A stretch of DNA of 64,000 nucleotides from Mucilaginibacter lacusdianchii (GTDB lineage: Bacteria > Bacteroidota > Bacteroidia > Sphingobacteriales > Sphingobacteriaceae), in NCBI RefSeq assembly GCF_009770985.1, contig NZ_WSRW01000002.1, positions 1,364,001 through 1,428,000 on the forward strand, given 5' to 3'. The notes below the pieces were generated by a model that did no database searches, was not told the DNA's origin, and saw only the letters and a list, made by a program, of their open reading frames with translations. Of the stretch, positions 54,637 through 62,543 are shown in pieces. Position 1 is the stretch's first letter; each line of letters opens with the position of its first letter. Made by a program: the position numbers and the translations under genes.

Positions 54637-55749
54637 ATGAAATACTATCTGGTAGCCGGCGAGGCCTCGGGCGATTTACATGGCGCCAATTTGATGAAGG
54701 CTCTTAAAGCTAAAGACCCACAGGCCGAGTTTCGCTTTTTTGGTGGCGACCTGATGGTGGCAGAAGGTGGCACGCTGGTGAAACATTACAGCACCATGGC
54801 CTACATGGGTTTTGTTGAAGTAGCCGCCAACCTGCGCACCATTTTGGCCAACATGAAGTTTTGTAAGCAAGACATCAATGCCTGGCAGCCAGATGCTTTA
54901 ATACTTATTGATTTTCCAGGCTTTAATTTAAAAATTGCAGAGTATGCCAAAGCTCAGGGTTTGCTGGTGTGCTTTTACATATCGCCAAAAGTATGGGCCT
55001 GGAATCAAAAAAGGGTTTTGAAAATTAAGCGCGTGGTTGATCACCTGTTTTGTATTCTGCCCTTTGAAGTTGATTTTTATAAAAAATGGGATATGAAGGT
55101 AGATTATGTAGGCAACCCACTGCTGGATGCCGTATCGGCTTTTGAACCCAACCCTGATTTCTTGCAAAAACATCAACTGACCCGTAAAAAACTGGTAGCC
55201 TTGCTACCCGGAAGCCGTAAGCAAGAAATTAGCCGGTTACTGCCCGAAATGGAAAAAGTAGCATCCCGCTTTCCGGAATATCAGTTCGTAATAGCTGGCG
55301 CACCATCTTTTGATGCGGGTTACTACCAACAATATTTAGCCGGGTCAGATATCCCTGTTGTATTTCAAGCTACTTATGACTTGTTACATCATGCACAGGC
55401 CGCTATTGTAGCATCCGGTACAGCTGTTTTAGAAACGGCGTTGTTTGACGTACCACAAGTAGCTGTATATAAAGCCAACTGGCTAATGGTTGCTGCCGGA
55501 CGGATGTTTTTAAAGATAAAATACATTACGCTGGTGAACTTAATTATGAACCAGCCAGTTGTTAAGGAATTGATTCAGGAAGATTGTAATTCAGACACCA
55601 TCAGCGAAGAGCTGGACATGCTGTTACATAACATTAACTACCGCCAGCAAATGCTTGATAGGTATAATGATCTGGATACATTGATGGGAAAAGCAGGTGC
55701 CTCGGCACAAACGGCCGATCTGATTATTAAATACGCTACCAAAAAATAA
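54637..55749 (+). CDS. lpxB: Lipid-A-disaccharide synthase
   Basis: A 370-residue GT19 enzyme. It starts YYLVAGEASGDLHGANLM and has FRFFGGDLM, YISPKVWAWNQKR, VDYVGNPLLDAV, LLPGSRKQEISRLLPEM and AIVASGTAVLETALF, all characteristic of LpxB. It joins UDP-diacylglucosamine with lipid X to give the beta-1,6 disaccharide of lipid A. Its presence shows the organism makes lipid A and has an outer membrane. A small hairpin follows the stop codon. Confidence 0.95.
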   Translation: MKYYLVAGEASGDLHGANLMKALKAKDPQAEFRFFGGDLMVAEGGTLVKHYSTMAYMGFVEVAANLRTILANMKFCKQDINAWQPDALILIDFPGFNLKIAEYAKAQGLLVCFYISPKVWAWNQKRVLKIKRVVDHLFCILPFEVDFYKKWDMKVDYVGNPLLDAVSAFEPNPDFLQKHQLTRKKLVALLPGSRKQEISRLLPEMEKVASRFPEYQFVIAGAPSFDAGYYQQYLAGSDIPVVFQATYDLLHHAQAAIVASGTAVLETALFDVPQVAVYKANWLMVAAGRMFLKIKYITLVNLIMNQPVVKELIQEDCNSDTISEELDMLLHNINYRQQMLDRYNDLDTLMGKAGASAQTADLIIKYATKK

Positions 55750-55770
55750 AGCCCTGCGTGCAGGGCTTTA
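55747..55770 (+). terminator. Hairpin terminator at the end of lpxB
   Basis: TAAAGCCCTG pairs with CAGGGCTTTA around a CGTG loop. The stop codon of lpxB is the first three bases of the stem, and TCGTTTTA follows. Confidence 0.65.
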
Positions 55771-55827
55771 TCGTTTTACATAGGTGATGTTTAAGAATTT
55801 ATATAGGTAGATATAGATGCGATATTG

Positions 55828-55983
55828 TTATGCTGCCGATAAAGTAGCTGTTACCTGCAACGGCTTGCCTACAAATTGATTTTTAGTTTTATAAGCTTTT
55901 AAATCTTCAGCTAGTAATTCCATCAATTGTTTATCGAACTGGTTTACCAATTTGCTGGTTGCTGGTTTGTTAAAGTTTTTCAT
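55828..55983 (-). CDS. Small peptide gene, first of a paralogous pair (51 residues)
   Basis: A 51-codon frame with ATG start on the minus strand. The product begins MKNFNKPATSKLVNQFDKQL, continues helical (MELLAEDLKAYKTKNQF) and ends TATLSAA. A second gene 47 bp away on the same strand has the same layout: MK-x-x-x-KP-x-x-SKLVN-x-FD near the start, then LL-x-x-DLK, and SAA at the end. The conserved N-terminus with a divergent C-terminal half is what a leader-core peptide precursor would show, but no modifying enzyme is seen nearby. No homologue is known to me. Confidence 0.6.
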   Translation of the reverse strand: MKNFNKPATSKLVNQFDKQLMELLAEDLKAYKTKNQFVGKPLQVTATLSAA

Positions 55984-56030
55984 AGGTAGATGATCGGTAA
56001 AATATAGGTAGATGATGTAGATGCTTTATG

Positions 56031-56201
56031 TTATGCGGCCGAAAGACCGTTGTTTGTTGTATTAATGCTTTGTTTAATGCTTTCCAGTAACTGATTTTTA
56101 GCAGATCTTACTGTTTTGAGGTCGTCCATCAACAATTGTTTCAATTCATTATCAAAACGGTTTACCAGTTTGCTGATTGATGGTTTGCGGTAAGTTTTCA
56201 T
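56031..56201 (-). CDS. Small peptide gene, second of a paralogous pair (56 residues)
   Basis: A 56-codon frame beginning MKTYRKPSISKLVNRFDNEL, then KQLLMDDLKTVRSAKNQLL and ending NNGLSAA. It shares the first 30 residues in register with the gene at 55828-55983, with most changes conservative, as expected for selection on protein. The sequences beyond both stop codons also look alike (ATAGGTAGAT occurs after each), so the duplication included flanking DNA. Cysteine-free. Function unknown; the pair could be secreted signals, toxins or peptide precursors. Confidence 0.6.
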   Translation of the reverse strand: MKTYRKPSISKLVNRFDNELKQLLMDDLKTVRSAKNQLLESIKQSINTTNNGLSAA

Positions 56202-56228
56202 AGCCTTCAGATGTTAGGTTAAAAGTTT

Positions 56229-56414
56229 TTACTCTGTTTTTGTTGGTTTGTCAATATGATCTGTTTCAGTAAGGTTCTCCTTGCGAAGTTCAGCCTCTTT
56301 TTTTTGCCGCTCCAGTTGTTCCTGATCGCGGATGTCTGAAGCATTTTCCGGCTCTGCTGGGTTTTCCCACTCCTTTTCGCCTTCGTCTGTTACTGTCTTT
56401 TTAACAACTACCAT
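56229..56414 (-). CDS. Small hydrophilic hypothetical protein (61 residues)
   Basis: A 61-codon frame starting MVVVKKTVTDEGEKEWEN, then Glu/Asp/Lys-rich and disordered in look. It has no signal or membrane segment. It lies 27 bp upstream of the paired small peptide genes on the same strand and may be in their transcript. No family recognised; codon use is ordinary. Confidence 0.5.
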   Translation of the reverse strand: MVVVKKTVTDEGEKEWENPAEPENASDIRDQEQLERQKKEAELRKENLTETDHIDKPTKTE

Positions 56415-56621
56415 ATCAGTTATTTTGATAAGACTTATTCCAATCTAATGCCAAAGTTTCAACAAGCGGTCAAAAAACCACTGTACCGTTTCAATATTTT
56501 GTTTAAAACCTTGTATTCCATTGCAATAAACTTTTTTTTATCATCAAAATATTTTTTTGGCGACGAGCAAAACCAGCTATCTAAATACTGTACAGCACAT
56601 ACAACACTGTATCAAAACACA

Positions 56622-57818
56622 TCAAATGCTGTTCTTTTTCTGGGAATTTAGCCAATGTATAATAAGTGCAAGTACAGACAAGCCTACGCCTATAGCACAT
56701 ACGCCACTCCATCCATAACTACCCCATACCTTAGCTGCTAAAAAAGTTCCTAACGAGCCGCCTATAAAATAAGTAACCATATAAACGGTATTGATACGAT
56801 TGCGAGCCGCCGGATTTAAAGAAAAGATAATAGCCTGATTAGATATATGTGTTGCCTGCACCCCCATATCCAGCAGTATAACGCCAACCACTAATCCAAT
56901 TAAACTGCTTGCTGAAAACCAAAATACAATAAATGATACCAGTACCAGAATAAGCGTATAGGTAATTAACTTATTGGTGTCCGTTCGGTCGCTTAACCGC
57001 CCTACCATTGATGCCGCCAGCGCACCAAAAGCACCCACTAAACCAAATGCACCGGCTACGGCGCTACCTTCATTAAACGGCGGTGCCTGCAATAAAAACA
57101 CCAGCGTTGTCCAAAAGGCGCTAAAGCCGGCAAAGCACAATGCACCACGTATGGCCGAAATTCGCAATTCAGGTTCTTGCCGGGCAATTTCCAGTAATGA
57201 TTTCATGAGGCTGCCGTAACTCCCTTTATAATCGGGTTCAACTTCGGGCACAAAAAAAGTTACCAAAGCAGCCATGATCACCATTAGCCCAGCGGCTATA
57301 TAAAACATACTGCGCCAGCCCAAGTGCTCGCCAATAAACCCACTAATGGTACGTGATAATAAAATACCGATTAGCAGTCCACTCATCACAAATCCGATCT
57401 TTTTCCCCCGTTCTTCCGGCTTAGCCAAATGCGCCGCCATAGGTACCAGTATTTGTGGGATAACAGATGCAATGCCTACTAAAAAACTAGCTACACCCAG
57501 CACTACTATATTTGGAGCACTTCCAGCCAGCAGTAAAGCTGCTATTACAAAAGCAAAATCAATAAGCATTAATCGCTTTCGCTTAAACATATCAGCTAAT
57601 GGAATGATAAACAACAAACCTGTAGCATAACCCACTTGGGTGTACATGGCTATTTGCCCGGCCTGCCCATTACTGATATGAAAAGTGTGTGCGATATCAC
57701 CCAATAAAGGCTGATTATAATAGATATTTGCTACCACTAGTCCGGTAGCTATTGTCATTACCCATAATATAACAGGTGTAAGCTGCAAATGGTGTATTTT
57801 TGCCTGAGTTGTTGCCAT
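56622..57818 (-). CDS. MFS transporter, drug/sugar exporter type
   Basis: A 398-residue protein with 12 helices. MFS motif A is DMFKRKRLMLIDF (between TM2 and TM3), and ATGLVVANIYYNQPLLGDIAH at TM1 is typical of the YdhP/YnfM group of exporters. Substrate unknown. A perfect palindrome 68 bp upstream of the start suggests repression by a DNA-binding regulator that is not in this window. Confidence 0.88.
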   Translation of the reverse strand: MATTQAKIHHLQLTPVILWVMTIATGLVVANIYYNQPLLGDIAHTFHISNGQAGQIAMYTQVGYATGLLFIIPLADMFKRKRLMLIDFAFVIAALLLAGSAPNIVVLGVASFLVGIASVIPQILVPMAAHLAKPEERGKKIGFVMSGLLIGILLSRTISGFIGEHLGWRSMFYIAAGLMVIMAALVTFFVPEVEPDYKGSYGSLMKSLLEIARQEPELRISAIRGALCFAGFSAFWTTLVFLLQAPPFNEGSAVAGAFGLVGAFGALAASMVGRLSDRTDTNKLITYTLILVLVSFIVFWFSASSLIGLVVGVILLDMGVQATHISNQAIIFSLNPAARNRINTVYMVTYFIGGSLGTFLAAKVWGSYGWSGVCAIGVGLSVLALIIHWLNSQKKNSI

Positions 57819-57885
57819 AGAATTGATAAAGTCGCAAAAATGGTAAAGGTTTAACCAAATTGCATCATTATTATGTTATCTATTT

Positions 57886-57909
57886 AATAATGAAACCGGT
57901 TTCATTATT
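57886..57909. promoter_or_regulatory. Perfect 24-bp palindrome upstream of the MFS gene
   Basis: Arms AATAATGAAACC and GGTTTCATTATT, perfect and without spacer. The core TGAAACCGGTTTCA resembles operators of LacI/GalR-family regulators; TetR-type operators are also possible. It is 68-91 bp upstream of the minus-strand MFS start. No regulator gene is adjacent. Confidence 0.6.
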
Positions 57910-58119
57910 TGCAAGCTAGCTTAATATTAAATTAACATTTAACAACAAAACGACATATTTTGTTAAATTTTATCAATAACTATAAAGCATAAATAGCTAA
58001 TTCACATTTTTTTTGAAAAAAAATTATGAATTAAAAAACAATAGTGTTACTTTTACACCGTATTCAAAAAATACACACAAAAAAGTCTTCTCATAATTTA
58101 GGTTTATAATTGGTTAGTA

Positions 58120-58157
58120 AAAGCTTCCTGCCCATCAGGAAGCTTTACTTTTTTTAC
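58120..58157 (+). terminator. Orphan rho-independent terminator
   Basis: An 11-bp stem (AAGCTTCCTG region, arms 58120-58130 and 58136-58146), 5-nt loop, followed by ACTTTTTTTT. It reads on the plus strand, but the only upstream gene is on the minus strand and starts at 57818, so it implies a short plus-strand RNA of about 90-250 nt. A candidate ncRNA lies in 57910-58157; its start is not evident. Apart from this and the palindrome, the region 57819-58217 holds no gene. Confidence 0.6.
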
Positions 58158-58217
58158 AACTATTCATTTAATATTTATTCCGGTTATTTTAAACTAATTA
58201 AGAAATGCATTTAAATA

Positions 58218-58248
58218 TTTGGCAGTATTCAACTTTTTATTACTTTTG
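58218..58248 (+). promoter_or_regulatory. Promoter of tRNA-Ala
   Basis: TTTG (58218-58221), a 19-bp spacer, then TACTTTTG (58241-58248): an exact match to the TTTG-N19-TAnnTTTG consensus. Transcription would begin about 7 nt downstream, just before the tRNA. Confidence 0.75.
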
Positions 58249-58261
58249 CCAACCACAACGC

Positions 58262-58335
<74 letters not shown>

Positions 58336-58346
58336 CATAATGAATC

Positions 58347-58384
58347 AGGCTTTTAGATTAACTTCTAGAGGCCTTCTTTTTTTG
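58347..58384 (+). terminator. Rho-independent terminator of tRNA-Ala
   Basis: An 11-bp stem with two G-U pairs (AGGCTTTTAGA with TCTAGAGGCCT) around a 6-nt loop, followed by TCTTTTTTT. It starts 11 bp after the tRNA. Confidence 0.85.
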
Positions 58385-58441
58385 GGTACAACATAAGCAA
58401 AACCCTTTTGGTTGGTATAGTTAAGTTTTCTTGTACAAAAG

Positions 58442-58477
58442 GCGCATAAAAACCGATTTGGCTTAGTTTTTATGCGC
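58442..58477. repeat. Inverted repeat with 12-bp arms
   Basis: GCGCATAAAAAC and GTTTTTATGCGC, perfect arms around 12 nt. No T-tract on either side, so probably not a terminator. It lies in an AT-rich stretch (58385-58894) with no complete gene. Confidence 0.4.
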
Positions 58478-58523
58478 AAAAATGCGGTTGACCTAATAAT
58501 GCTAAAAATCTTTCCTTTATTAA

Positions 58524-58646
58524 TTACTTTGGGCTTGAGATTACATATCCAAAGCCTTTTATATGATCAATAATTTTTATTGTCTTTTTTTCAACGTACA
58601 TCATCTTATTGGCAGCCCGAATTAAAAATAGCCTAAGTGTTGATTT
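58524..58646 (-). pseudogene. Relic of a winged-helix response regulator C-terminus
   Basis: An open stretch of 40 codons bounded by stops on the minus strand, with no suitable full-length start. It reads STLRLFLIRAANKMM, then TIKIIDHIKGFGYVISS before the stop. The last part matches the C-terminal hairpin of OmpR/PhoB-type DNA-binding domains (usually IxxVRGxGYxL), and STLRLFLIRAAN sits where the recognition helix and LRKKL segment would be. Upstream sequence shows no receiver in frame. The rest of 58385-58894 holds nothing else I can support. Confidence 0.35.
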
Positions 58647-58894
58647 TTAATACATAATTAATGCATTTAGAATTTAAGAACAGACTATTCTAATTATCTA
58701 AAACCGCTATAATACGTTGATCAACCAATAATTTAAAATTCGTCTATCTCAAACGGGTTGCATTTGTTTCATGTGTCAATTACCGTTTAGTAAATATTAT
58801 AAATTCAGTGAGCATCTGGCCAATATCTATTATTAAATCTGAAAATTTTGTTCACATAACTCATTTTCTAAAAAGGCTGGCAAATCCTGCGGCT

Positions 58895-61258
58895 TTAAAG
58901 TGTACTAAATTTTTTAATAATCGCCCGCCAATCATCTCCATATTTTAACAACAGCATTTTACCATTGGGCGATACAATAACTTTTGACGGATAGTAGGGA
59001 ATGCCATATTGCTGCTCAACAAGCTGGTTTGATATCACTGCTGGCAAACTGTATTTATTTGTTGCCAAAAAAGCTTTTACATTATCTTCTTTGTCACGGC
59101 AGGCTATACTTAAAAATGCAATACCTTTATGCTTGCCTTTATCTATTTCGTCATTAAACGTATTTAAATCAGGCATTTCTTTGCGACAAGGTGGGCACCA
59201 TGTACCCCAAAAATCTATAACCAGCCATGTGTTTTTAAAATCGTTTAACGAATGCTCTATGCCATCCACTCCTTTCAAGGTAAAGTTGGGCGCTGTTTTC
59301 CATGTAGAAACTATATTGTTGGTAAAAAACTGCTTAAAATCTTTTTCGGGGTAATTAGTTTGATAAAGTTTTTGCATATCGTCCAGGCTTGCGGGTTCTG
59401 CTGTAACGTGTTCGGCAAAAACCTTTAATGCTTGTTCATCATCGCCGCTGTTGAACAAGCTTTTTATAAACTCATCGCGGTAGCTTTCTTTTGACTCTAA
59501 AAAGTACCGGTCGTAAAAGCTGGTATAAGCTTTTTCTTTTTCAGCCTTTGGCGAATACTGCGCTGCCTTCGACAAATATTGCAGCGCTTTAACCGAGTCA
59601 GCACCTTTGGCTGCTGTATACTTCAAATACCAGGCGTAGGCCAGTATATTTTGATCAGCATAGTGGTTTCTGTTCAACGTATCGGCAACAAACCCTTCCA
59701 GGCGGGATATGGTTTTTTGCAATAAAACATCAGCATCTGGTTTTTGGTTGGCGTTTAACAGCATTTTATAAACTAAAAGTGCGTAACGTCCGCCATTGCC
59801 TCGCTGCAGGTATAAGTCGTTCATTTGCATGAGCTGTTTGCTGCTTTTAACTAAATATATTCCATCTTGCTTGTGCTTTTTCGCATCTACCCATAAATAT
59901 AAAGCATCAATATATTGTCGCATCAACAGGTCTTTATCTGTGTGAAACATATTGAGCAAAGTTGCTGCGTTACTACGCTCCAACCTAAATTTTGTCATGA
60001 GCCGATTAACACTATCAGGTGTGATACCTTTTGCTTTTACGTATTTTTTGAAGTCTTCATCTTCTAAATGTTCTTTTTCTGAAAAAGGAAGAAATTTTTG
60101 TGCGAAGTTTTCTTGCAACCAGCTTTTAAAATAACCTGGATCTAGCTTAAACATGTATCTACCTATCTCGTAAGCTGAATCAACCGAAACAGGCATCATC
60201 TCATCCATCTTATTATATAAATGAGATGATTGGCCTTTCAGGTATTTTGTAGGTGTTTGCCTCAACAGCTTACCATACTCCTGATACTTTTCGGCGCTCA
60301 TGAAAACCTGTTGTGCTAAACTTAGTTTGTTAACCAAATAAGTACTATCATTTTTATAAACAGCATCGTGTGCTTTTAGATAAGTAAATAGTTTTGCAGA
60401 ATCAATGCTCGGCCCGATTTTGAAAGCTTCGCTAAAACCAGGACTGGTTGTAAGAGCCATATTTAACCAAGCCGTATCAATAAAATATTTACCTAATGCA
60501 TGGCTTAGTTTTAGATTATAGCTATATGATACACTTTGTGCAGTAGGTGCGTTGTTTGGTTGAGTTTGTATATATCCTTGCTCTATTAAGCCGGTTGTTT
60601 CGTTATACACCCGCAGCCAAGTGTTTTCAGGCTTGTCACCAATTGGTTTTTCGGCACTGTTAATATACAATAATGCGCCTTTAACAGCGGTAACTTTATG
60701 ATAAAGGCTATCGCCGCCTTTCCAGGTATAGCCATATTGCAGCTTTTGGGCTGGTAATACAAAGAGCATATTGCTGATATCTATTTTAGGCATAGTGAGC
60801 GACATTTGCCTGAGCAAATTTTGTATGCCGGCACTAATTCCCCATTTTACAACAGCGGCATCAATTGCTTCATTTACACCATCAATATTTAAAATTTCAT
60901 TTTTAGGGCTAAGCGTTATTTTTAAGGGCACTTGTAACAGCGTAAGTTGCATATATACTTCCGGAGAATTAAACTTGGCTTTACGAATGCTATCGGTATT
61001 ATACCAATTAGCTGTACCGTCGTTGTATTGGTTAATGATCCGAAACCTCACCAGTTTACATTCCAGCAATGTATTGTCACCTTCTTTGCCCAGTGCTTTA
61101 AATTGATATGTAACTTTATAATCAGACTTGCCATTAGAATTTATGACCTTCAGCTGTGCTTCATATTCAAACTGGGTGTTTTTTGGAAGATTAATGGGCT
61201 GGGCATAAAGTACTGAAAGTAGGCCCAGGTGTAATAATAGCGCAAACAGTTTTTTCAT
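58895..61258 (-). CDS. Secreted TlpA/thioredoxin-family protein with large N-terminal domain
   Basis: A 787-residue protein with a signal peptide (cleavage near LYAQP). The N-terminal 640 residues are a large domain of beta structure (to about 260) and helices (about 270-640, with repeat-like hydrophobic spacing); no family is recognised. Residues 650-787 are a TlpA/ResA-type thioredoxin fold: WKTAPNFTLKGVDGIEHSLNDF, WLVIDFWGTWCPPCRKEMP with the CPPC redox site near residue 690, and YGIPYYPSKVIVSPNGK with the cis-Pro. It probably acts on disulfides in the periplasm. Such fusions are common in Bacteroidota, often near SusCD loci. Confidence 0.8.
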   Translation of the reverse strand: MKKLFALLLHLGLLSVLYAQPINLPKNTQFEYEAQLKVINSNGKSDYKVTYQFKALGKEGDNTLLECKLVRFRIINQYNDGTANWYNTDSIRKAKFNSPEVYMQLTLLQVPLKITLSPKNEILNIDGVNEAIDAAVVKWGISAGIQNLLRQMSLTMPKIDISNMLFVLPAQKLQYGYTWKGGDSLYHKVTAVKGALLYINSAEKPIGDKPENTWLRVYNETTGLIEQGYIQTQPNNAPTAQSVSYSYNLKLSHALGKYFIDTAWLNMALTTSPGFSEAFKIGPSIDSAKLFTYLKAHDAVYKNDSTYLVNKLSLAQQVFMSAEKYQEYGKLLRQTPTKYLKGQSSHLYNKMDEMMPVSVDSAYEIGRYMFKLDPGYFKSWLQENFAQKFLPFSEKEHLEDEDFKKYVKAKGITPDSVNRLMTKFRLERSNAATLLNMFHTDKDLLMRQYIDALYLWVDAKKHKQDGIYLVKSSKQLMQMNDLYLQRGNGGRYALLVYKMLLNANQKPDADVLLQKTISRLEGFVADTLNRNHYADQNILAYAWYLKYTAAKGADSVKALQYLSKAAQYSPKAEKEKAYTSFYDRYFLESKESYRDEFIKSLFNSGDDEQALKVFAEHVTAEPASLDDMQKLYQTNYPEKDFKQFFTNNIVSTWKTAPNFTLKGVDGIEHSLNDFKNTWLVIDFWGTWCPPCRKEMPDLNTFNDEIDKGKHKGIAFLSIACRDKEDNVKAFLATNKYSLPAVISNQLVEQQYGIPYYPSKVIVSPNGKMLLLKYGDDWRAIIKKFSTL

Positions 61259-61351
61259 GTGAATTAGGTTTAGGTGGTGTATTTACCTGCTTGTTAATAT
61301 ACAATCAAATTGCAAATAATTAGGTGTTCAATATCACTATTTAAAATAAAA

Positions 61352-61378
61352 AAGGCATCCGCTTCAAACAGATGCCTT
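61352..61378 (-). terminator. Terminator after the HEIGH lipoprotein gene
   Basis: An 8-bp stem (AAGGCATC with GATGCCTT) around 11 nt; on the minus strand it is followed by TTTTATTTTA. It lies about 100 bp after the minus-strand stop at 61481. Confidence 0.65.
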
Positions 61379-61480
61379 GTAATTAATCATTAACTCAAAT
61401 AAAGAACAGAATGAAGATTTTTAATTTAAGCAACCCATATTATGTTGCTTTAGATACTCAATATTTATTGTGTATTTTTT

Positions 61481-62434
61481 CTAGTAGGTAATACCCGGAA
61501 AATCAGTGCGGGCTTTGTTTAACTGTGCAACCCAATCGTTGCCTTGTTCGTCTTTATCACCAAAAGCGGTTAAAGCGAGTTGTTTTAAATCGGCATGTGC
61601 AGCACCGCTCCAAAAGTGAATAAACTCTCCAAAGTTCAGGTCTCTTGCATATTCAGGATAAGTAGTTACACCGTTGTTGTAAGTACGCTTAGGAAAATAC
61701 TTAGCTAATAACGTAAAGAATCCGTTTAACGCAGCCGTTTTACCATGATCGTTGTAAATTGGATAGAACCAGTCGCGGTACCAGTGTGTATTAGCACGCG
61801 GAAAGTTATCTGTAGTAGATAATTTCATATTGTGCCAGCGTACGGCATCATCACTACGACCCAATCCCAGGTAAACATCGTATTGATAAATTTCCATCCA
61901 CTTACTGTCATGCCATATACTGAAAGCTGGTGAATTGTGTACCCCTTTAGATGCGCCTTCCACAATATGCCCAATTTCGTGCGTAGATAAATCGATATCG
62001 TTACCTGTACCAGATACCCAGGCGTTCATGTCGCTGGCTCCACAATCAGTTACGTTGTGATAATCATGACTGGCATCCATATAGGTGGATGGGTGGCCAC
62101 CGCTGTATTTACCAGCATGGTAAATTATATACAAACGCGAATCTTTGCCAAAAGCACCATAAGTTTTTTTAGTATAGTTCCAAGCCTGAGCCATATAGGT
62201 TTTGGGCCAGGTAATATCAGCACGAACGTCTGAATCATAATATACCACTACGCTGGTATCGTAAAAAACCCGTTTAAGGCTTTGTACGTGCTCAAACCAA
62301 TGTTCTTTCCAGGTAGCCACTGGCGCATCGTACTCAACCTTGGCTGTGTTTTTTTGAGTTGTTGCTTCAGTAGTTTTTTTACTACAGCTTGCCATCAAAA
62401 GCAGCAACCCGGTAAAAAGCACCAAATTCTTCAT
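61481..62434 (-). CDS. Zincin-like lipoprotein with HEIGH motif
   Basis: From the ATG at 62434 it is 317 residues with lipobox LMASC (Cys17); a longer start at 62497 lacks a signal sequence. The zinc motif is DLSTHEIGHIVEG (His152, Glu153, His156), with further His and Glu residues in KWMEIYQYDVYLG downstream. The pattern is that of a gluzincin or metzincin-like peptidase or a sugar-binding zincin, but the third ligand is not certain. It is directly upstream of a terminator and downstream of the SusD gene, so it may belong to a glycan-uptake locus. Confidence 0.75.
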   Translation of the reverse strand: MKNLVLFTGLLLLMASCSKKTTEATTQKNTAKVEYDAPVATWKEHWFEHVQSLKRVFYDTSVVVYYDSDVRADITWPKTYMAQAWNYTKKTYGAFGKDSRLYIIYHAGKYSGGHPSTYMDASHDYHNVTDCGASDMNAWVSGTGNDIDLSTHEIGHIVEGASKGVHNSPAFSIWHDSKWMEIYQYDVYLGLGRSDDAVRWHNMKLSTTDNFPRANTHWYRDWFYPIYNDHGKTAALNGFFTLLAKYFPKRTYNNGVTTYPEYARDLNFGEFIHFWSGAAHADLKQLALTAFGDKDEQGNDWVAQLNKARTDFPGITY

Positions 62435-62502
62435 GTTAATGAGGTTTAGATTAATAATTGAGTTTGTGCTTATCTGCTTTTTAAAGCAAATGTGCAATTA
62501 AT

Positions 62503-62536
62503 AGATACAGCAGCCTGATATCGGGCTGCTGTATCT
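62503..62536 (-). terminator. Hairpin between the SusD gene and the HEIGH lipoprotein gene
   Basis: A perfect 13-bp stem (AGATACAGCAGCC with GGCTGCTGTATCT) around an 8-nt loop, 8 bp past the SusD stop on the minus strand. The following T-tract is weak (ATTAATT), so it may attenuate rather than end transcription. Confidence 0.65.
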
Positions 62537-62543
62537 GACTAAA

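Noticed and set aside
56448..56651. Plus-strand open frame of 67 codons upstream of the MFS gene end
   Set aside because: Overlaps the convergent MFS gene, has low-complexity Phe/Lys/Leu/Tyr composition and no homologue features.
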